In this document: positions 1-7,509 of the stretch, piece by piece | Layout: every line of letters begins with the position of its first letter | Numbering within the stretch: position 1 is the first letter of the stretch | Origin: Deltaproteobacteria bacterium | GTDB taxonomy: Bacteria > Desulfobacterota > Syntrophorhabdia > Syntrophorhabdales > Syntrophorhabdaceae | Assembly (NCBI GenBank): GCA_022711595.1 | Contig: JAKLET010000011.1 | Span: 44,308 to 108,307 of the forward strand | Direction: 5' to 3' | Length of the DNA stretch: 64,000 nt | Notes under the pieces: generated by a model | Databases searched by the model: none | What the model saw: the letters and a program-made list of their open reading frames with translations, nothing else | What the model was told of the DNA's origin: nothing | Made by a program: the position numbers and the translations under genes

Positions 1-1
1 A

Positions 2-586
2 AAGTTCTCATCTTTTCACCGCCAGAGCCACGGCGGCTGCAAGTCGGGAAAGATCGACTGCATGGTCGGCGCCGCGCTCACCCTGATGGATTATAACGGG
101 ACTTCGAAGGTCAGCCACCTGAAGCAAAAGGTCATCGACATGATCCACAGGGCGGAAACGCTCTACGGGTGCTGCCTCGCTTCTTCATACGAGGGGCAGA
201 AGCAGCCTTCCGGTGCTTATTTCATCGACACCGTGCTTGCCAATGCATCCAAGATACACGAAGGCAAGGAGATGGCAGAGGCGACAAGGCTCATGATAGA
301 TTGCAGCGGCGGGTTCGTTGCCGATCTGCCTTCAGATAAAGACATCTCGAACCCTGAGATCGGAGAGCTTTTGAAAAAGTACCTCAAGGGTGTTGACTCT
401 GTTCCCGTTGAGAATCGCGTCAAGATGTACCGGCTGGCGGAAAAGCTGGCGCTTGAAAGTGCAGATACCATTTCCGACATCCATGGCGGCGGTTCTCCCG
501 AGGCGCACCGCGTGACGATCTTCAGGGAAACGAACATAAACGACAAGAAGAAGGCTGCCAGGCGGCTCGCGGGGATCAAGGAATGA
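2..586 (+). CDS. 4-hydroxybutyryl-CoA dehydratase-like protein, C-terminal part (5' end outside window)
   Basis: The reading frame is open from the window edge and ends in TGA at 584-586, giving about 194 C-terminal residues. The segment HRQSHGGCKSG (17-49) has a His and a Cys seven residues apart, the same spacing as the cluster-ligand pair His292/Cys299 of Clostridium 4-hydroxybutyryl-CoA dehydratase (AbfD). The end IHGGGSPEAHRV also fits the HpaB/AbfD family. AbfD uses FAD and [4Fe-4S] to convert 4-hydroxybutyryl-CoA to crotonyl-CoA. Other family members act on other acyl-CoAs or on 4-hydroxyphenylacetate, but the cluster-type His/Cys pair favours a dehydratase/isomerase over an oxygenase. 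The substrate is not certain. A terminator follows 26 bp after the stop, so this is the last gene of its operon. Confidence 0.85.
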   Translation, partial: KFSSFHRQSHGGCKSGKIDCMVGAALTLMDYNGTSKVSHLKQKVIDMIHRAETLYGCCLASSYEGQKQPSGAYFIDTVLANASKIHEGKEMAEATRLMIDCSGGFVADLPSDKDISNPEIGELLKKYLKGVDSVPVENRVKMYRLAEKLALESADTISDIHGGGSPEAHRVTIFRETNINDKKKAARRLAGIKE

Positions 587-611
587 TATTCTTCTGAAAA
601 GCTTGAGTAAG

Positions 612-651
612 AACAGGCCGGTGGGGTGGAAACCACCGGCCTGTTTTGCTT
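612..651 (+). terminator. Rho-independent terminator
   Basis: A perfect 13-bp stem AACAGGCCGGTGG (612-624) / CCACCGGCCTGTT (633-645) with an 8-nt loop is followed by TTGCTTTT. It ends the rightward dehydratase transcript and lies between that gene and the convergent dctM, so it may also stop leftward transcripts. Confidence 0.9.
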
Positions 652-1959
652 TTAATTTACAAGGTTGGAGAGAACGAGTACCGTCCAGTACGGGGAGAAC
701 ATGAGAAGGATGATCGAAATGATATATGCCGGAACATAATAAAATGCTCCCTTGAACACCGATGCGAGAGGGATGTCCTTCGCCATGCCGGCAACCACAT
801 AACAGCATATTCCTATGGGCGGCATGATGGATCCCATCGTTGTAACGATGCATATCACCTGGCCGAACCAGATCGGGTCATACCCAAGCTGCATGACAAG
901 AGGGTAGAAGATGGGAAGAGAAACAAGGAGGAATGCCAGGGCATCCATTACGCAGCCGCCTATGATGTAGCATATGATGATCATCCATAACAGTATCCAG
1001 TTCGGCAGGGCAAGCTGACTGATCCAGCCCGCAATCTCGAAGGGAAGCCTGGTCACGGTTATGAAACGGCCAAAAATGACGGCCCCTGCAACTATCATGA
1101 AGACAAGGCATGAAATGCGCAGCGTATCGATGATAGATTTTATGAAACCGTCCCAGGGTAGTTTTCGCCTGATCAGGCAGATAATGAGGGCCAGGGTGCA
1201 ACTTGCCGCCGCGGCTTCCGTAGCGGTCACAACGCCGGTGAAAAGAGCGTACATGATGATGCCGAAGAGTATAAGGATATCGATGATGTCAGGTAGTGCC
1301 CGGAAGCGTTCTCTCCAGGTACTTTTTTCTGCTTTCGGCCCCCAGTCCGGGTGTCTCCAGCATATGTACCCTACGGTGGCCGCAATGGCCGCAGTGAGGA
1401 TGGCGCTGGGGATGACGTTGCCGAAAAAGAGTTTGCCAATAGATTGCCCGGTGTAGAGCCCGTAGACGACAAGGACAATGCTGGGAGGGATGAGCACACC
1501 GAGAGTCGCTCCGGCGGCAACAGAACCAGCGTTGAGCTTTGGATGGTAGTTGTATTTTTTCATTTCCGGAATGGCAACGCTGCTCATTGTGGCTGCTGTT
1601 GCCGTGTTGCTGCCGCTGATGGCGGAAAAGGCGGCGCATGCCATGATCGTAGTGATCGCCAGCCCCCCTTTATAGTGCCCGAACCACTTATGCGTGGCAT
1701 TGTAGAGCCCGTGATTGTAACCCGCGTAATGGACGAACTCTCCGACAAGAATGAACATTGGAATGACGGTGAGCCCGTAATTGGAAAAGATGCTCCACAT
1801 ATCGGCGCCGATCATTCCAAAGGCAGCCTTGAACGAGGTAACATAGGCGACACCGAGGAAGCCGATGATCGCCATCGTGAAACCTGCTGGTATCCTGAGC
1901 AGGAACAGGGTGGCAAACATGATAATGATGCCGTATACACCAACAATAGGTCCGTCCAT
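652..1959 (-). CDS. dctM: TRAP transporter large permease subunit DctM
   Basis: The 435-residue protein is almost entirely hydrophobic, with about 12 predicted membrane segments and typical DctM/SiaM features (SGSNTATAATMSSVAIPEM near residues 115-135, a GATLGVLIPPS motif, and a second PPIG motif near the C-terminus). DctM forms the ion-coupled membrane channel of tripartite TRAP carriers and moves a carboxylate presented by the periplasmic DctP protein. It lies 2 bp after dctQ on the same strand. The substrate cannot be read from this subunit. The neighbouring divergent operon suggests an aromatic or branched carboxylate, which is inference. Confidence 0.95.
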   Translation of the reverse strand: MDGPIVGVYGIIIMFATLFLLRIPAGFTMAIIGFLGVAYVTSFKAAFGMIGADMWSIFSNYGLTVIPMFILVGEFVHYAGYNHGLYNATHKWFGHYKGGLAITTIMACAAFSAISGSNTATAATMSSVAIPEMKKYNYHPKLNAGSVAAGATLGVLIPPSIVLVVYGLYTGQSIGKLFFGNVIPSAILTAAIAATVGYICWRHPDWGPKAEKSTWRERFRALPDIIDILILFGIIMYALFTGVVTATEAAAASCTLALIICLIRRKLPWDGFIKSIIDTLRISCLVFMIVAGAVIFGRFITVTRLPFEIAGWISQLALPNWILLWMIIICYIIGGCVMDALAFLLVSLPIFYPLVMQLGYDPIWFGQVICIVTTMGSIMPPIGICCYVVAGMAKDIPLASVFKGAFYYVPAYIISIILLMFSPYWTVLVLSNLVN

Positions 1960-1961
1960 CC

Positions 1962-2444
1962 CTATGCCTCCTCGTGAAATAGGTTTTTAAGAAAATCAAC
2001 AAAGGCTGTGAATGACAGGATAATGAATCCGGCGGCGACCATGAAGACGTAGGGATGGAAAACGATCTTCAAGGTTTCGGACACCTCTGACGATTCCATT
2101 ATCTTCATGCCCCAAACGTATAATTGCCAGGCGACGATACCGAAAAAGATAGTAATTGCGAGATATGCTACTTTGTCTATTGCCTCTTTTGCTAACGGGG
2201 GAAATTTCTCCGTAAGTATATCGACAACTATGTGGTCCTTTCTTTTCTGGGTATAGCCGAGTGCAAAGGCGATGACCACAGCCCCAAGGAACGAAACGAT
2301 CTCATAGGTGCCCCTGAAAGGAAGATGGAAGATCCTCAGAACAACATTGCCGGTGGCAAGCAGCATGAGCGCAAGTACGGCGATGCCACCCAGGAACATC
2401 AGAATCTTATTCAGGAAATTGTTGACCATGTCCAGGTACTTCAT
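1962..2444 (-). CDS. dctQ: TRAP transporter small permease subunit DctQ
   Basis: The 160-residue protein has four predicted membrane helices and the usual DctQ features (VLRIF, the EIVSFLGAVVIAFALGY helix, and KRKDHIVVDI after it). The start is set at the ATG preceded by AAGGAGGAGGGC, giving MKYLDMVNNF. A longer reading from 2465 would put this ribosome site inside the gene. DctQ is the small membrane partner of DctM. The gene is separated from dctP by about 110 bp holding a hairpin and a palindromic operator, which is unusual for a tight TRAP operon. Confidence 0.93.
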   Translation of the reverse strand: MKYLDMVNNFLNKILMFLGGIAVLALMLLATGNVVLRIFHLPFRGTYEIVSFLGAVVIAFALGYTQKRKDHIVVDILTEKFPPLAKEAIDKVAYLAITIFFGIVAWQLYVWGMKIMESSEVSETLKIVFHPYVFMVAAGFIILSFTAFVDFLKNLFHEEA

Positions 2445-2483
2445 GCCCTCCTCCTTAACCTGCAATTCGAAAAAATAAGTATA

Positions 2484-2493
2484 CTGTATACAG
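2484..2493. promoter_or_regulatory. Candidate GntR operator (third copy) upstream of dctQM
   Basis: CTGTATACAG is a perfect 10-bp palindrome 40 bp upstream of the dctQ start, inside the wider symmetrical GTATACTGTATAC (2479-2491). The same core TGTATACA occurs at 4005-4014 and 4088-4097. On the minus strand TATACT could serve as a -10 box, so an internal, regulated promoter for dctQM is possible. That is inference from matching words. Confidence 0.55.
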
Positions 2494-2506
2494 CATTAAA
2501 GGATCC

Positions 2507-2545
2507 AAATAAACCGGGACCAAATCTTATGATCCCGGTTTATTT
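2507..2545 (-). terminator. Hairpin between dctP and dctQ (partial terminator or RNA stabiliser)
   Basis: A 13-bp perfect stem AAATAAACCGGGA (2507-2519) / TCCCGGTTTATTT (2533-2545) lies 10 bp beyond the dctP stop. Its outer pairs are A/T tracts, so it reads as a terminator for dctP. In TRAP operons a hairpin here commonly lets the binding protein be made in excess of the membrane subunits. Confidence 0.75.
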
Positions 2546-2554
2546 GAGGGTTGT

Positions 2555-3589
2555 TTATTTCTTGAACTGTTTTTCGTACTTGTCTTTCAAGGCCATGGCG
2601 TCCTTTATGATCTTGTCGCCGGGGAGCCCTTTGGCGGAGACGCGCTTGATGTAGTCATCGATCATGGGTTTTGTCAGCTTTGGGATCTCGGCCATTTCAG
2701 AGGCGGGGAGCTTGATGACCTGCAGTTTGTACTTTTCCTTGGACCACTTGACAGCTTCAGTGACATGATCGTCTACGTATTTGCCTGTCCAGTCAGCCTG
2801 CTCGCGTCTCATGTCGTCGAAGACCTTCTTCACATCGGCTGGCAGTGAGTTCCATTTTTCCTTGTTCATGACAACGGCAAAGGTGACAACGAAGAGATTG
2901 GTCTCCGTTGCATAGGGAGTGTAGGCCGCGAAGTTGAAATCCTGGAGTATCTCCATTGAGGAAACAACACCCTTTACGACCCCTTTCTGTAATGCTTCGG
3001 GTGTTTCAGACTGAGGCATGGCAATGGGAATGGCGCCAAGTCTCTTTACTGCCTCGGCACCGGTACCTGATACCCTCAGTTCCATACCTTTGAGGTCCTT
3101 TAAAGACTTCACGGGCTTTGTGGTCATAAAATCCGCAGGCGGGCATGTAAAAACGGTGAGGATCTTGACCTTTTCAAATTCCTGGGGATATTTTTCGATA
3201 AGGTCATAAAGGGCAAGGCTTGCGGCCCTTGCACTTGTGAACCCGAGCGGCAGGTCGATAGCCTCCGAAACGGGGAAACGCCCGGGCTGGTAGCTCATGG
3301 CGAAATTTCCGATGTCGGCAGTACCTGCCGTAACGCCATCGAAGATGTTCTTCGCGGGAAGAAGCGTTCCACCGGGGAACGTCTGGACCTTTACTTTCCC
3401 GTTCGTTCTTTTTTCAACTTCTTTTGCCCATCGTTCCATCTGGACACAGGGGAACGTTTTCGCCGGTGGGAAATTGGCATAGGTGAGCGTTATCTTTGTT
3501 TGGCTCTGCAGATTGCCTGAAAAAATAATGAAGGAGCCGAGAAGAACGGTACATAAGCCGAGGATAAGTAGAAACCTCTTACTCTTCAT
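2555..3589 (-). CDS. dctP: TRAP transporter solute-binding protein DctP
   Basis: The 344-residue protein begins with a signal peptide (MKSKRFLLILGLC, then a hydrophobic run to about residue 28) and is of the TAXI/DctP type: TFPGGTLLPAKNIFDGVTAG near the N-third and LKGMELRVSGTGAEAVKRLG in the centre, the latter holding the Arg that usually anchors the ligand carboxylate. The start at 3589 has AGGGGGT upstream; an in-frame codon 13 residues earlier lacks a site. It captures a carboxylate in the periplasm for DctQM. It is divergent from the CoA-transferase operon across a 600-bp region with two matching operators, so uptake and activation of one substrate are probably co-regulated. Confidence 0.93.
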   Translation of the reverse strand: MKSKRFLLILGLCTVLLGSFIIFSGNLQSQTKITLTYANFPPAKTFPCVQMERWAKEVEKRTNGKVKVQTFPGGTLLPAKNIFDGVTAGTADIGNFAMSYQPGRFPVSEAIDLPLGFTSARAASLALYDLIEKYPQEFEKVKILTVFTCPPADFMTTKPVKSLKDLKGMELRVSGTGAEAVKRLGAIPIAMPQSETPEALQKGVVKGVVSSMEILQDFNFAAYTPYATETNLFVVTFAVVMNKEKWNSLPADVKKVFDDMRREQADWTGKYVDDHVTEAVKWSKEKYKLQVIKLPASEMAEIPKLTKPMIDDYIKRVSAKGLPGDKIIKDAMALKDKYEKQFKK

Positions 3590-4003
3590 AAAAACCCCCT
3601 TTGTGTATTGTTGACCTCGAAAGGTCAATGAAAGACTGTCTGTAAAAATACTGGAGAACGAGATTGAAGAACGAAATAGAGATCCTGGTCGAGAGCCCTG
3701 AAAGCTGAGGCAGTATTAATGCCAAATTCAACAGCCGATATTGGGTACCGTCCTTTTCTTATCACCCGCAAGACTCGCTTTCTATCAATGTCCAAGCAGT
3801 TCTTCAAGAAGAAAACAGCCGTGTCCGCCAGATACTTATATTAAGTAAAAACCCCCGAATCCTGGTAACGACCTGCTGTCGGAACCCCAATCTGCCGATA
3901 AGCCCATGCATCTTTGCCCTGCTTATACCCCTGCCGGCAATTCCCGGCATGAATCAGACCGTAAAAAAACAGTACCCGAATGACAAAAAAACTCTTTTAA
4001 TTC
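3590..4003. other. Intergenic stretch upstream of dctP, no gene recognised
   Basis: This stretch is AT-richer than its neighbours. It holds one 60-codon leftward frame (3625-3807) without a ribosome site or recognisable protein. The dctP leader probably runs through it, since a candidate leftward promoter sits just beyond at about 4000-4035. I see no B12-box or other riboswitch signature. Confidence 0.5.
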
Positions 4004-4004
4004 A

Positions 4005-4014
4005 TTGTATACAA
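4005..4014. promoter_or_regulatory. Candidate GntR operator over the leftward TRAP promoter
   Basis: TTGTATACAA is a perfect palindrome. Read on the minus strand, TACAAT inside it can be a -10 box, with TTGTGC 16 bp upstream as -35. A repressor bound here would block dctP transcription. Palindromes of this form are typical of GntR/FadR-class repressors, and one such gene lies in the divergent operon at 12085. Confidence 0.6.
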
Positions 4015-4041
4015 ATTTTCGAAAAGCACAATATAAAATTC

Positions 4042-4071
4042 TTGACAAGTTATTTTAGCATTTAATATATT
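4042..4071 (+). promoter_or_regulatory. Candidate sigma70 promoter of the CoA-transferase/mutase operon
   Basis: TTGACA (4042-4047) is a perfect -35 box, followed after 18 bp by TATATT (4066-4071). The start point would fall near 4078, immediately before the operator at 4083-4097. About 115 nt of leader precede the ATG at 4192. Confidence 0.65.
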
Positions 4072-4082
4072 GACCATAAAGA

Positions 4083-4097
4083 GTATACTGTATACAA
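4083..4097. promoter_or_regulatory. Candidate GntR operator at the start of the rightward transcript
   Basis: GTATACTGTATAC is symmetrical about its centre, and the overlapping CTGTATACAA (4088-4097) repeats the core of the sites at 2484 and 4005. Its place just downstream of the -10 box is that of a repressor roadblock. The 83-bp centre spacing from the upstream site (about eight helical turns) would also allow looping. Confidence 0.6.
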
Positions 4098-4191
4098 TAT
4101 ATTCCATGTCAAGAGAAAAAAAATTTACAGTTCAGTCGGTTCTTAACTGTTTGTAATTGCAAGTAACAACAAATCTGTTGAGGAGGGCTCC

Positions 4192-5379
4192 ATGGATGTT
4201 TTTAAAGATATGACAATGCTGTCGTTGGAACAGGCCACCGTACTTCCTTACCTCAGTTACCGCCTTGCGATGGATGGGATAAACGTCATACGGCTGGAGC
4301 ACCCGGTGTATGGTGACCCTAATCGCATGATCGGTGAGAACAGGCTCGGGGAAGAGAGAATGAACTCTTACTTCCTGTCGATCAACGCGGGAAAGAAATG
4401 CGTTACCCTCGATCTTGGGTCGCCCGAGGGTCAGGCACTCCTGAAAGAGATGATAACCAAGCTTAAAGTTGATATATTTGCGACCAACCAACTCCCGAGA
4501 AACTATGAGAAGCTCGGCATCGACTACCAGGCATTGAAGGCCGTGAAACCAGATTTAATATGGGTAGGGTTGACCGGATTCGGCCCTGACAGCAACGAGG
4601 CTGCGTATGATCCCATACTGCAGGCGCGCGGCGGCCTCATGGAACTGACGGGCGAGGCGGGCGAGGACCCCCAGGTGGTTGGCATTCCGCTGCCTGATAT
4701 GGGAACAAGCGAACACGCATACGGGCTCATCATGAAGGCCCTCGTCAAGCGGGCAATGACGGGAGAAGGAGGCAGGATCGATGTTTCCATGCTCATGTCG
4801 ACGACATCATGGCTCACGGTCCCCATCAACCTTACGAAATCTTTCGGGAACAAGATATCGAGAAGGGGCAACACGCATGAGTTCTTTTCTCCCGTATCAG
4901 TTTATGAAACGAAGGACGGATACGTCTATATCGCTGTCGGGAATGACCGCCAGTGGGCGTCCATGACCCAGCTTCCCGGTTTCGAGAAACTGGCGAATCC
5001 TGAATATGAAAAGAACAAAGGGCGCATAAAGGATGTGAAGAACCTGAATAAAATGATCAATGAATGTACCAGGTCAAAGACGACGGCGGAGATGATCGAA
5101 CTGTGCAACAAGGCGACCATAGCCATATCAAAAGTAAATACCATTGAAGAGGTTATTGAGGACCCATATGTAAAAAACGCCATGCTTTCTTCAAAAGACC
5201 CTGTTACGGGGACACAGATATGGATGGCTCCGCCTCCGTTCATGACCCCTTTTTTGAAGGAATCCGGGCGCACCATGACCTTTCCGCCGAGGTTTGGCGA
5301 ACATAACGCCGAGGTATACGGCAGGATAGGATATTCTTCTGAAAAACTGGCGCAGCTGAAAGAAAAAGGGGTCATATAG
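4192..5379 (+). CDS. Family III (CaiB/BaiF-type) acyl-CoA transferase
   Basis: The 395-residue protein is full length for class III CoA transferases. PLPDMGTSEHAYG carries Asp169, aligning with the catalytic Asp169 of formyl-CoA transferase that forms the acyl-aspartyl anhydride. LDLGSPEGQALLKEMI and FNQLPRNY-like segments in the N-terminal Rossmann part also fit. The ATG follows a GAGGAGGGCTCC site. It would activate an acid by taking CoA from succinyl-CoA or another donor. As first gene of the operon with B12 mutase and dehydrogenases, and opposite a TRAP carrier, it resembles phenylsuccinate (IaaL-type) or benzylsuccinate CoA transferases. The exact acid is inferred, not seen. Confidence 0.92.
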   Translation: MDVFKDMTMLSLEQATVLPYLSYRLAMDGINVIRLEHPVYGDPNRMIGENRLGEERMNSYFLSINAGKKCVTLDLGSPEGQALLKEMITKLKVDIFATNQLPRNYEKLGIDYQALKAVKPDLIWVGLTGFGPDSNEAAYDPILQARGGLMELTGEAGEDPQVVGIPLPDMGTSEHAYGLIMKALVKRAMTGEGGRIDVSMLMSTTSWLTVPINLTKSFGNKISRRGNTHEFFSPVSVYETKDGYVYIAVGNDRQWASMTQLPGFEKLANPEYEKNKGRIKDVKNLNKMINECTRSKTTAEMIELCNKATIAISKVNTIEEVIEDPYVKNAMLSSKDPVTGTQIWMAPPPFMTPFLKESGRTMTFPPRFGEHNAEVYGRIGYSSEKLAQLKEKGVI

Positions 5380-5389
5380 GGAACGAACC

Positions 5390-6352
5390 TTGCAAGATAT
5401 CATGGGACTTGTCGAAGACATTCTCGCAGGGAGTGAAAGAAGCGCCGCGAAGCTTATCACCCGGGTGGAGAACGGCGATCTGGAGGCATACGGCGCGCTG
5501 TCCCTTCTTTTTCCTCATACCGGCAAGGCGCACATCGTAGGAGTGACGGGGCCGGCCGGGGCCGGCAAAAGTACCCTCGTGGGACATCTCGCGGTGTCTT
5601 TTGCAGAACGCGGGAAAAAAGTGGGTGTCATCGCCACCGATCCGACGAGCATCGACGGAAAGGGCGCTTTTCTCGGTGACCGTGTCCGAATGAAGGGAGC
5701 TGAAAAGAGGAACATCTTTATCCGTTCCATGGCACACCGCACTTATCCAGGGGGCACCGCGAAGGCGGCCGCGGCCGCGGCGTATATCATGGAGGCCCTC
5801 GGCAAGGACTGCATCATTATCGAAAGTATAGGGGCTGGCCAATCTGAAAAAGACCTTTTTTTTCTCTGTGATACCGTGATCACGCTCTTTACCCCGGACT
5901 ACGGGGACGAGATCCAGCTCTTGAAGGCCGGACTCATTGAGATAGGCGATGTCATCGTGGTGAACAAGTCGGACAAGCCAGGGGCTGATGACGCCGTCAG
6001 GGACATTTCGGTCATCTCCGCACTGAAAGCCGGATCGAACGGGTGGAATGTCCCGATCCTGCTCACGCGTGCGGATCGGGGCGAGGGTGTCGATGGCCTT
6101 GTGCGGACCATCGAGGAGCACTGGCAGTCCCTTTCGAAAAAGGAAAAGAGATCAACAAGGAAAAAGCTGCAGACGGAAGCTTTCCTGATGGCCCTTTTGA
6201 AGGAAGAGGCATGGAAGGTGATATCGGCCAGACTGGTCGAAAGTCCTATTTTTAAAAAAGCATTGCGTGATATCCGCTCCGGGAAGACCGACCCGTACAG
6301 CGCGGTCGAAAGGTTGCTTACGGAAATGGAGGAACAGTGGACTTTGCGTTGA
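5390..6352 (+). CDS. meaB: MeaB-type G3E GTPase, chaperone of a B12-dependent acyl-CoA mutase
   Basis: The 320-residue protein has Walker A GPAGAGKST (residues 54-62), the MeaB switch segment DPTSIDGKGAFLGDRVRM, the IESIGAGQSE segment (usually VETVGVGQSE) and NKSD for guanine specificity. MeaB loads and protects adenosylcobalamin in methylmalonyl-CoA-mutase-type enzymes. The TTG at 5390 has AGGGAA seven bases upstream; an ATG at 5402 lacks such a site. The gene overlaps the next by 16 bp. Its client is presumably the mutase at 12.9-14.9 kb in the same operon. Confidence 0.93.
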   Translation: MQDIMGLVEDILAGSERSAAKLITRVENGDLEAYGALSLLFPHTGKAHIVGVTGPAGAGKSTLVGHLAVSFAERGKKVGVIATDPTSIDGKGAFLGDRVRMKGAEKRNIFIRSMAHRTYPGGTAKAAAAAAYIMEALGKDCIIIESIGAGQSEKDLFFLCDTVITLFTPDYGDEIQLLKAGLIEIGDVIVVNKSDKPGADDAVRDISVISALKAGSNGWNVPILLTRADRGEGVDGLVRTIEEHWQSLSKKEKRSTRKKLQTEAFLMALLKEEAWKVISARLVESPIFKKALRDIRSGKTDPYSAVERLLTEMEEQWTLR

Positions 6353-7497
6353 CCAGAGAACAGAGATTTTTCAAAGAACAGGTGTCGCGGATGCTTGAAC
6401 ACATAGCCCGTCCCTTTGCCGACGCCATTGACAAAAGTGACAATTTTCCCATAGGGGTTTTTCTGGAACTGGGGCGTCTCGGTTATTACGGTATACGCTA
6501 TCCCGAGGAACTCGGCGGTATGAACGCCGACTGCACCACCTTTACGATCTTTGCCGAAGAGCTTGCCCGCGCATCCATGGGGCTCGCGGCTATTGCCACA
6601 ATGCAATGTCTCATGGGAACGGATTTCATCCATCGTTTCGGCAATGATGAACAGAAAAAGAGGTGCTTGATCCCGGCCATCAAGGGAGAAAAGATCGGCA
6701 CCATCGCCTTTACGGAACCGGACTGCGGATCCGACCTGGGCGGAATAAGGACAAGGGCGGTTAAAAACGACAAGGGATATCTGCTTATAGGCAGAAAGCT
6801 TTGGATCACCAACGGCGATGTTGCCGATTTTGTTACGGTTGCAGCAAGTACAGACCCGGATAAAAGACTTGGCGGGATAGGTTTTTTCCTAATTGAAAAA
6901 GGGACTCCGGGTTTTTCCGTGGGGCAAAAGATAGAGAAGATATCTGCCCGAGGCGCAGCCACCGTGGAACTGATCTTCGACGAATGCCAGATACCTGCAG
7001 AAAATCTTATGGGGGAAGAGGGGAAAGGGGCGCAGTACCTGAATGACATCCTGAGCGAGATACGGATCATGATCGCGGGACTGGGGCTTGGCCTTTCTAA
7101 GAGCGCTTTTTCGGCAGGGCTGAGATACGCCCGTGAGCGTGAGGCTTTTGGAAGGTCCATAGGCGAATTCCAGCTCATTCAGGAGAAGATCGCGGAGATG
7201 GAGGTAAGGATAAAAGCATCGGAGTTCCTTACCTACCATGCGGCCTGGCTGAAAGACAAAGGTTCTTTGACCGGAAAAGAGGCAGCGATGGCCAAGCTCT
7301 ATTCCACAGAGACCGCCTGCTTTGTCGTAGATGAGGTTTCAAGGATCCACGGCGCTTACGGCCTTGCGGAAGAATACCCCGCACAGAGATATTTCAGGGA
7401 CGGCAGGTTCCTTTTGTTCGGAGGGGGCACGTCGGAGATATTGAAGACGATCATCGCAAAGGACACGATGAAAAAAAGCGAATTTGACATAACGTAA
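6337..7497 (+). CDS. Acyl-CoA dehydrogenase family protein, paralogue 1
   Basis: The 386-residue flavoprotein has the full acyl-CoA dehydrogenase fold: FTEPDCGSDLGG and LWITNGDVADF for FAD/substrate binding, YAREREAFGRSIGEFQ in the C-domain, and the end RDGRFLLFGGGTSEIL. It starts at GTG 6337, four bases after GGAGG, inside the end of meaB. Where MCAD/SCAD carry the catalytic Glu (YEGTS) this protein has Gly363. The isovaleryl-CoA-dehydrogenase alternative (Glu directly before Arg in helix G) is also absent, but Glu241 lies two residues before that Arg. Electrons should pass to the ETF encoded next. It may act on a malonyl-CoA-type substrate (see findings). Confidence 0.92.
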   Translation: MDFALTREQRFFKEQVSRMLEHIARPFADAIDKSDNFPIGVFLELGRLGYYGIRYPEELGGMNADCTTFTIFAEELARASMGLAAIATMQCLMGTDFIHRFGNDEQKKRCLIPAIKGEKIGTIAFTEPDCGSDLGGIRTRAVKNDKGYLLIGRKLWITNGDVADFVTVAASTDPDKRLGGIGFFLIEKGTPGFSVGQKIEKISARGAATVELIFDECQIPAENLMGEEGKGAQYLNDILSEIRIMIAGLGLGLSKSAFSAGLRYAREREAFGRSIGEFQLIQEKIAEMEVRIKASEFLTYHAAWLKDKGSLTGKEAAMAKLYSTETACFVVDEVSRIHGAYGLAEEYPAQRYFRDGRFLLFGGGTSEILKTIIAKDTMKKSEFDIT

Positions 7498-7509
7498 AAG
7501 GAGGGATGT

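Noticed and set aside
3625..3807. 60-codon leftward frame upstream of dctP
   Set aside because: No ribosome site, no recognisable protein, and it lies in the likely leader of dctP.
3820..3900. Possible B12 riboswitch before the mutase operon
   Set aside because: CCTGGTAACGACCTGC only loosely recalls a B12-box context; the conserved box and the full set of helices are not present.
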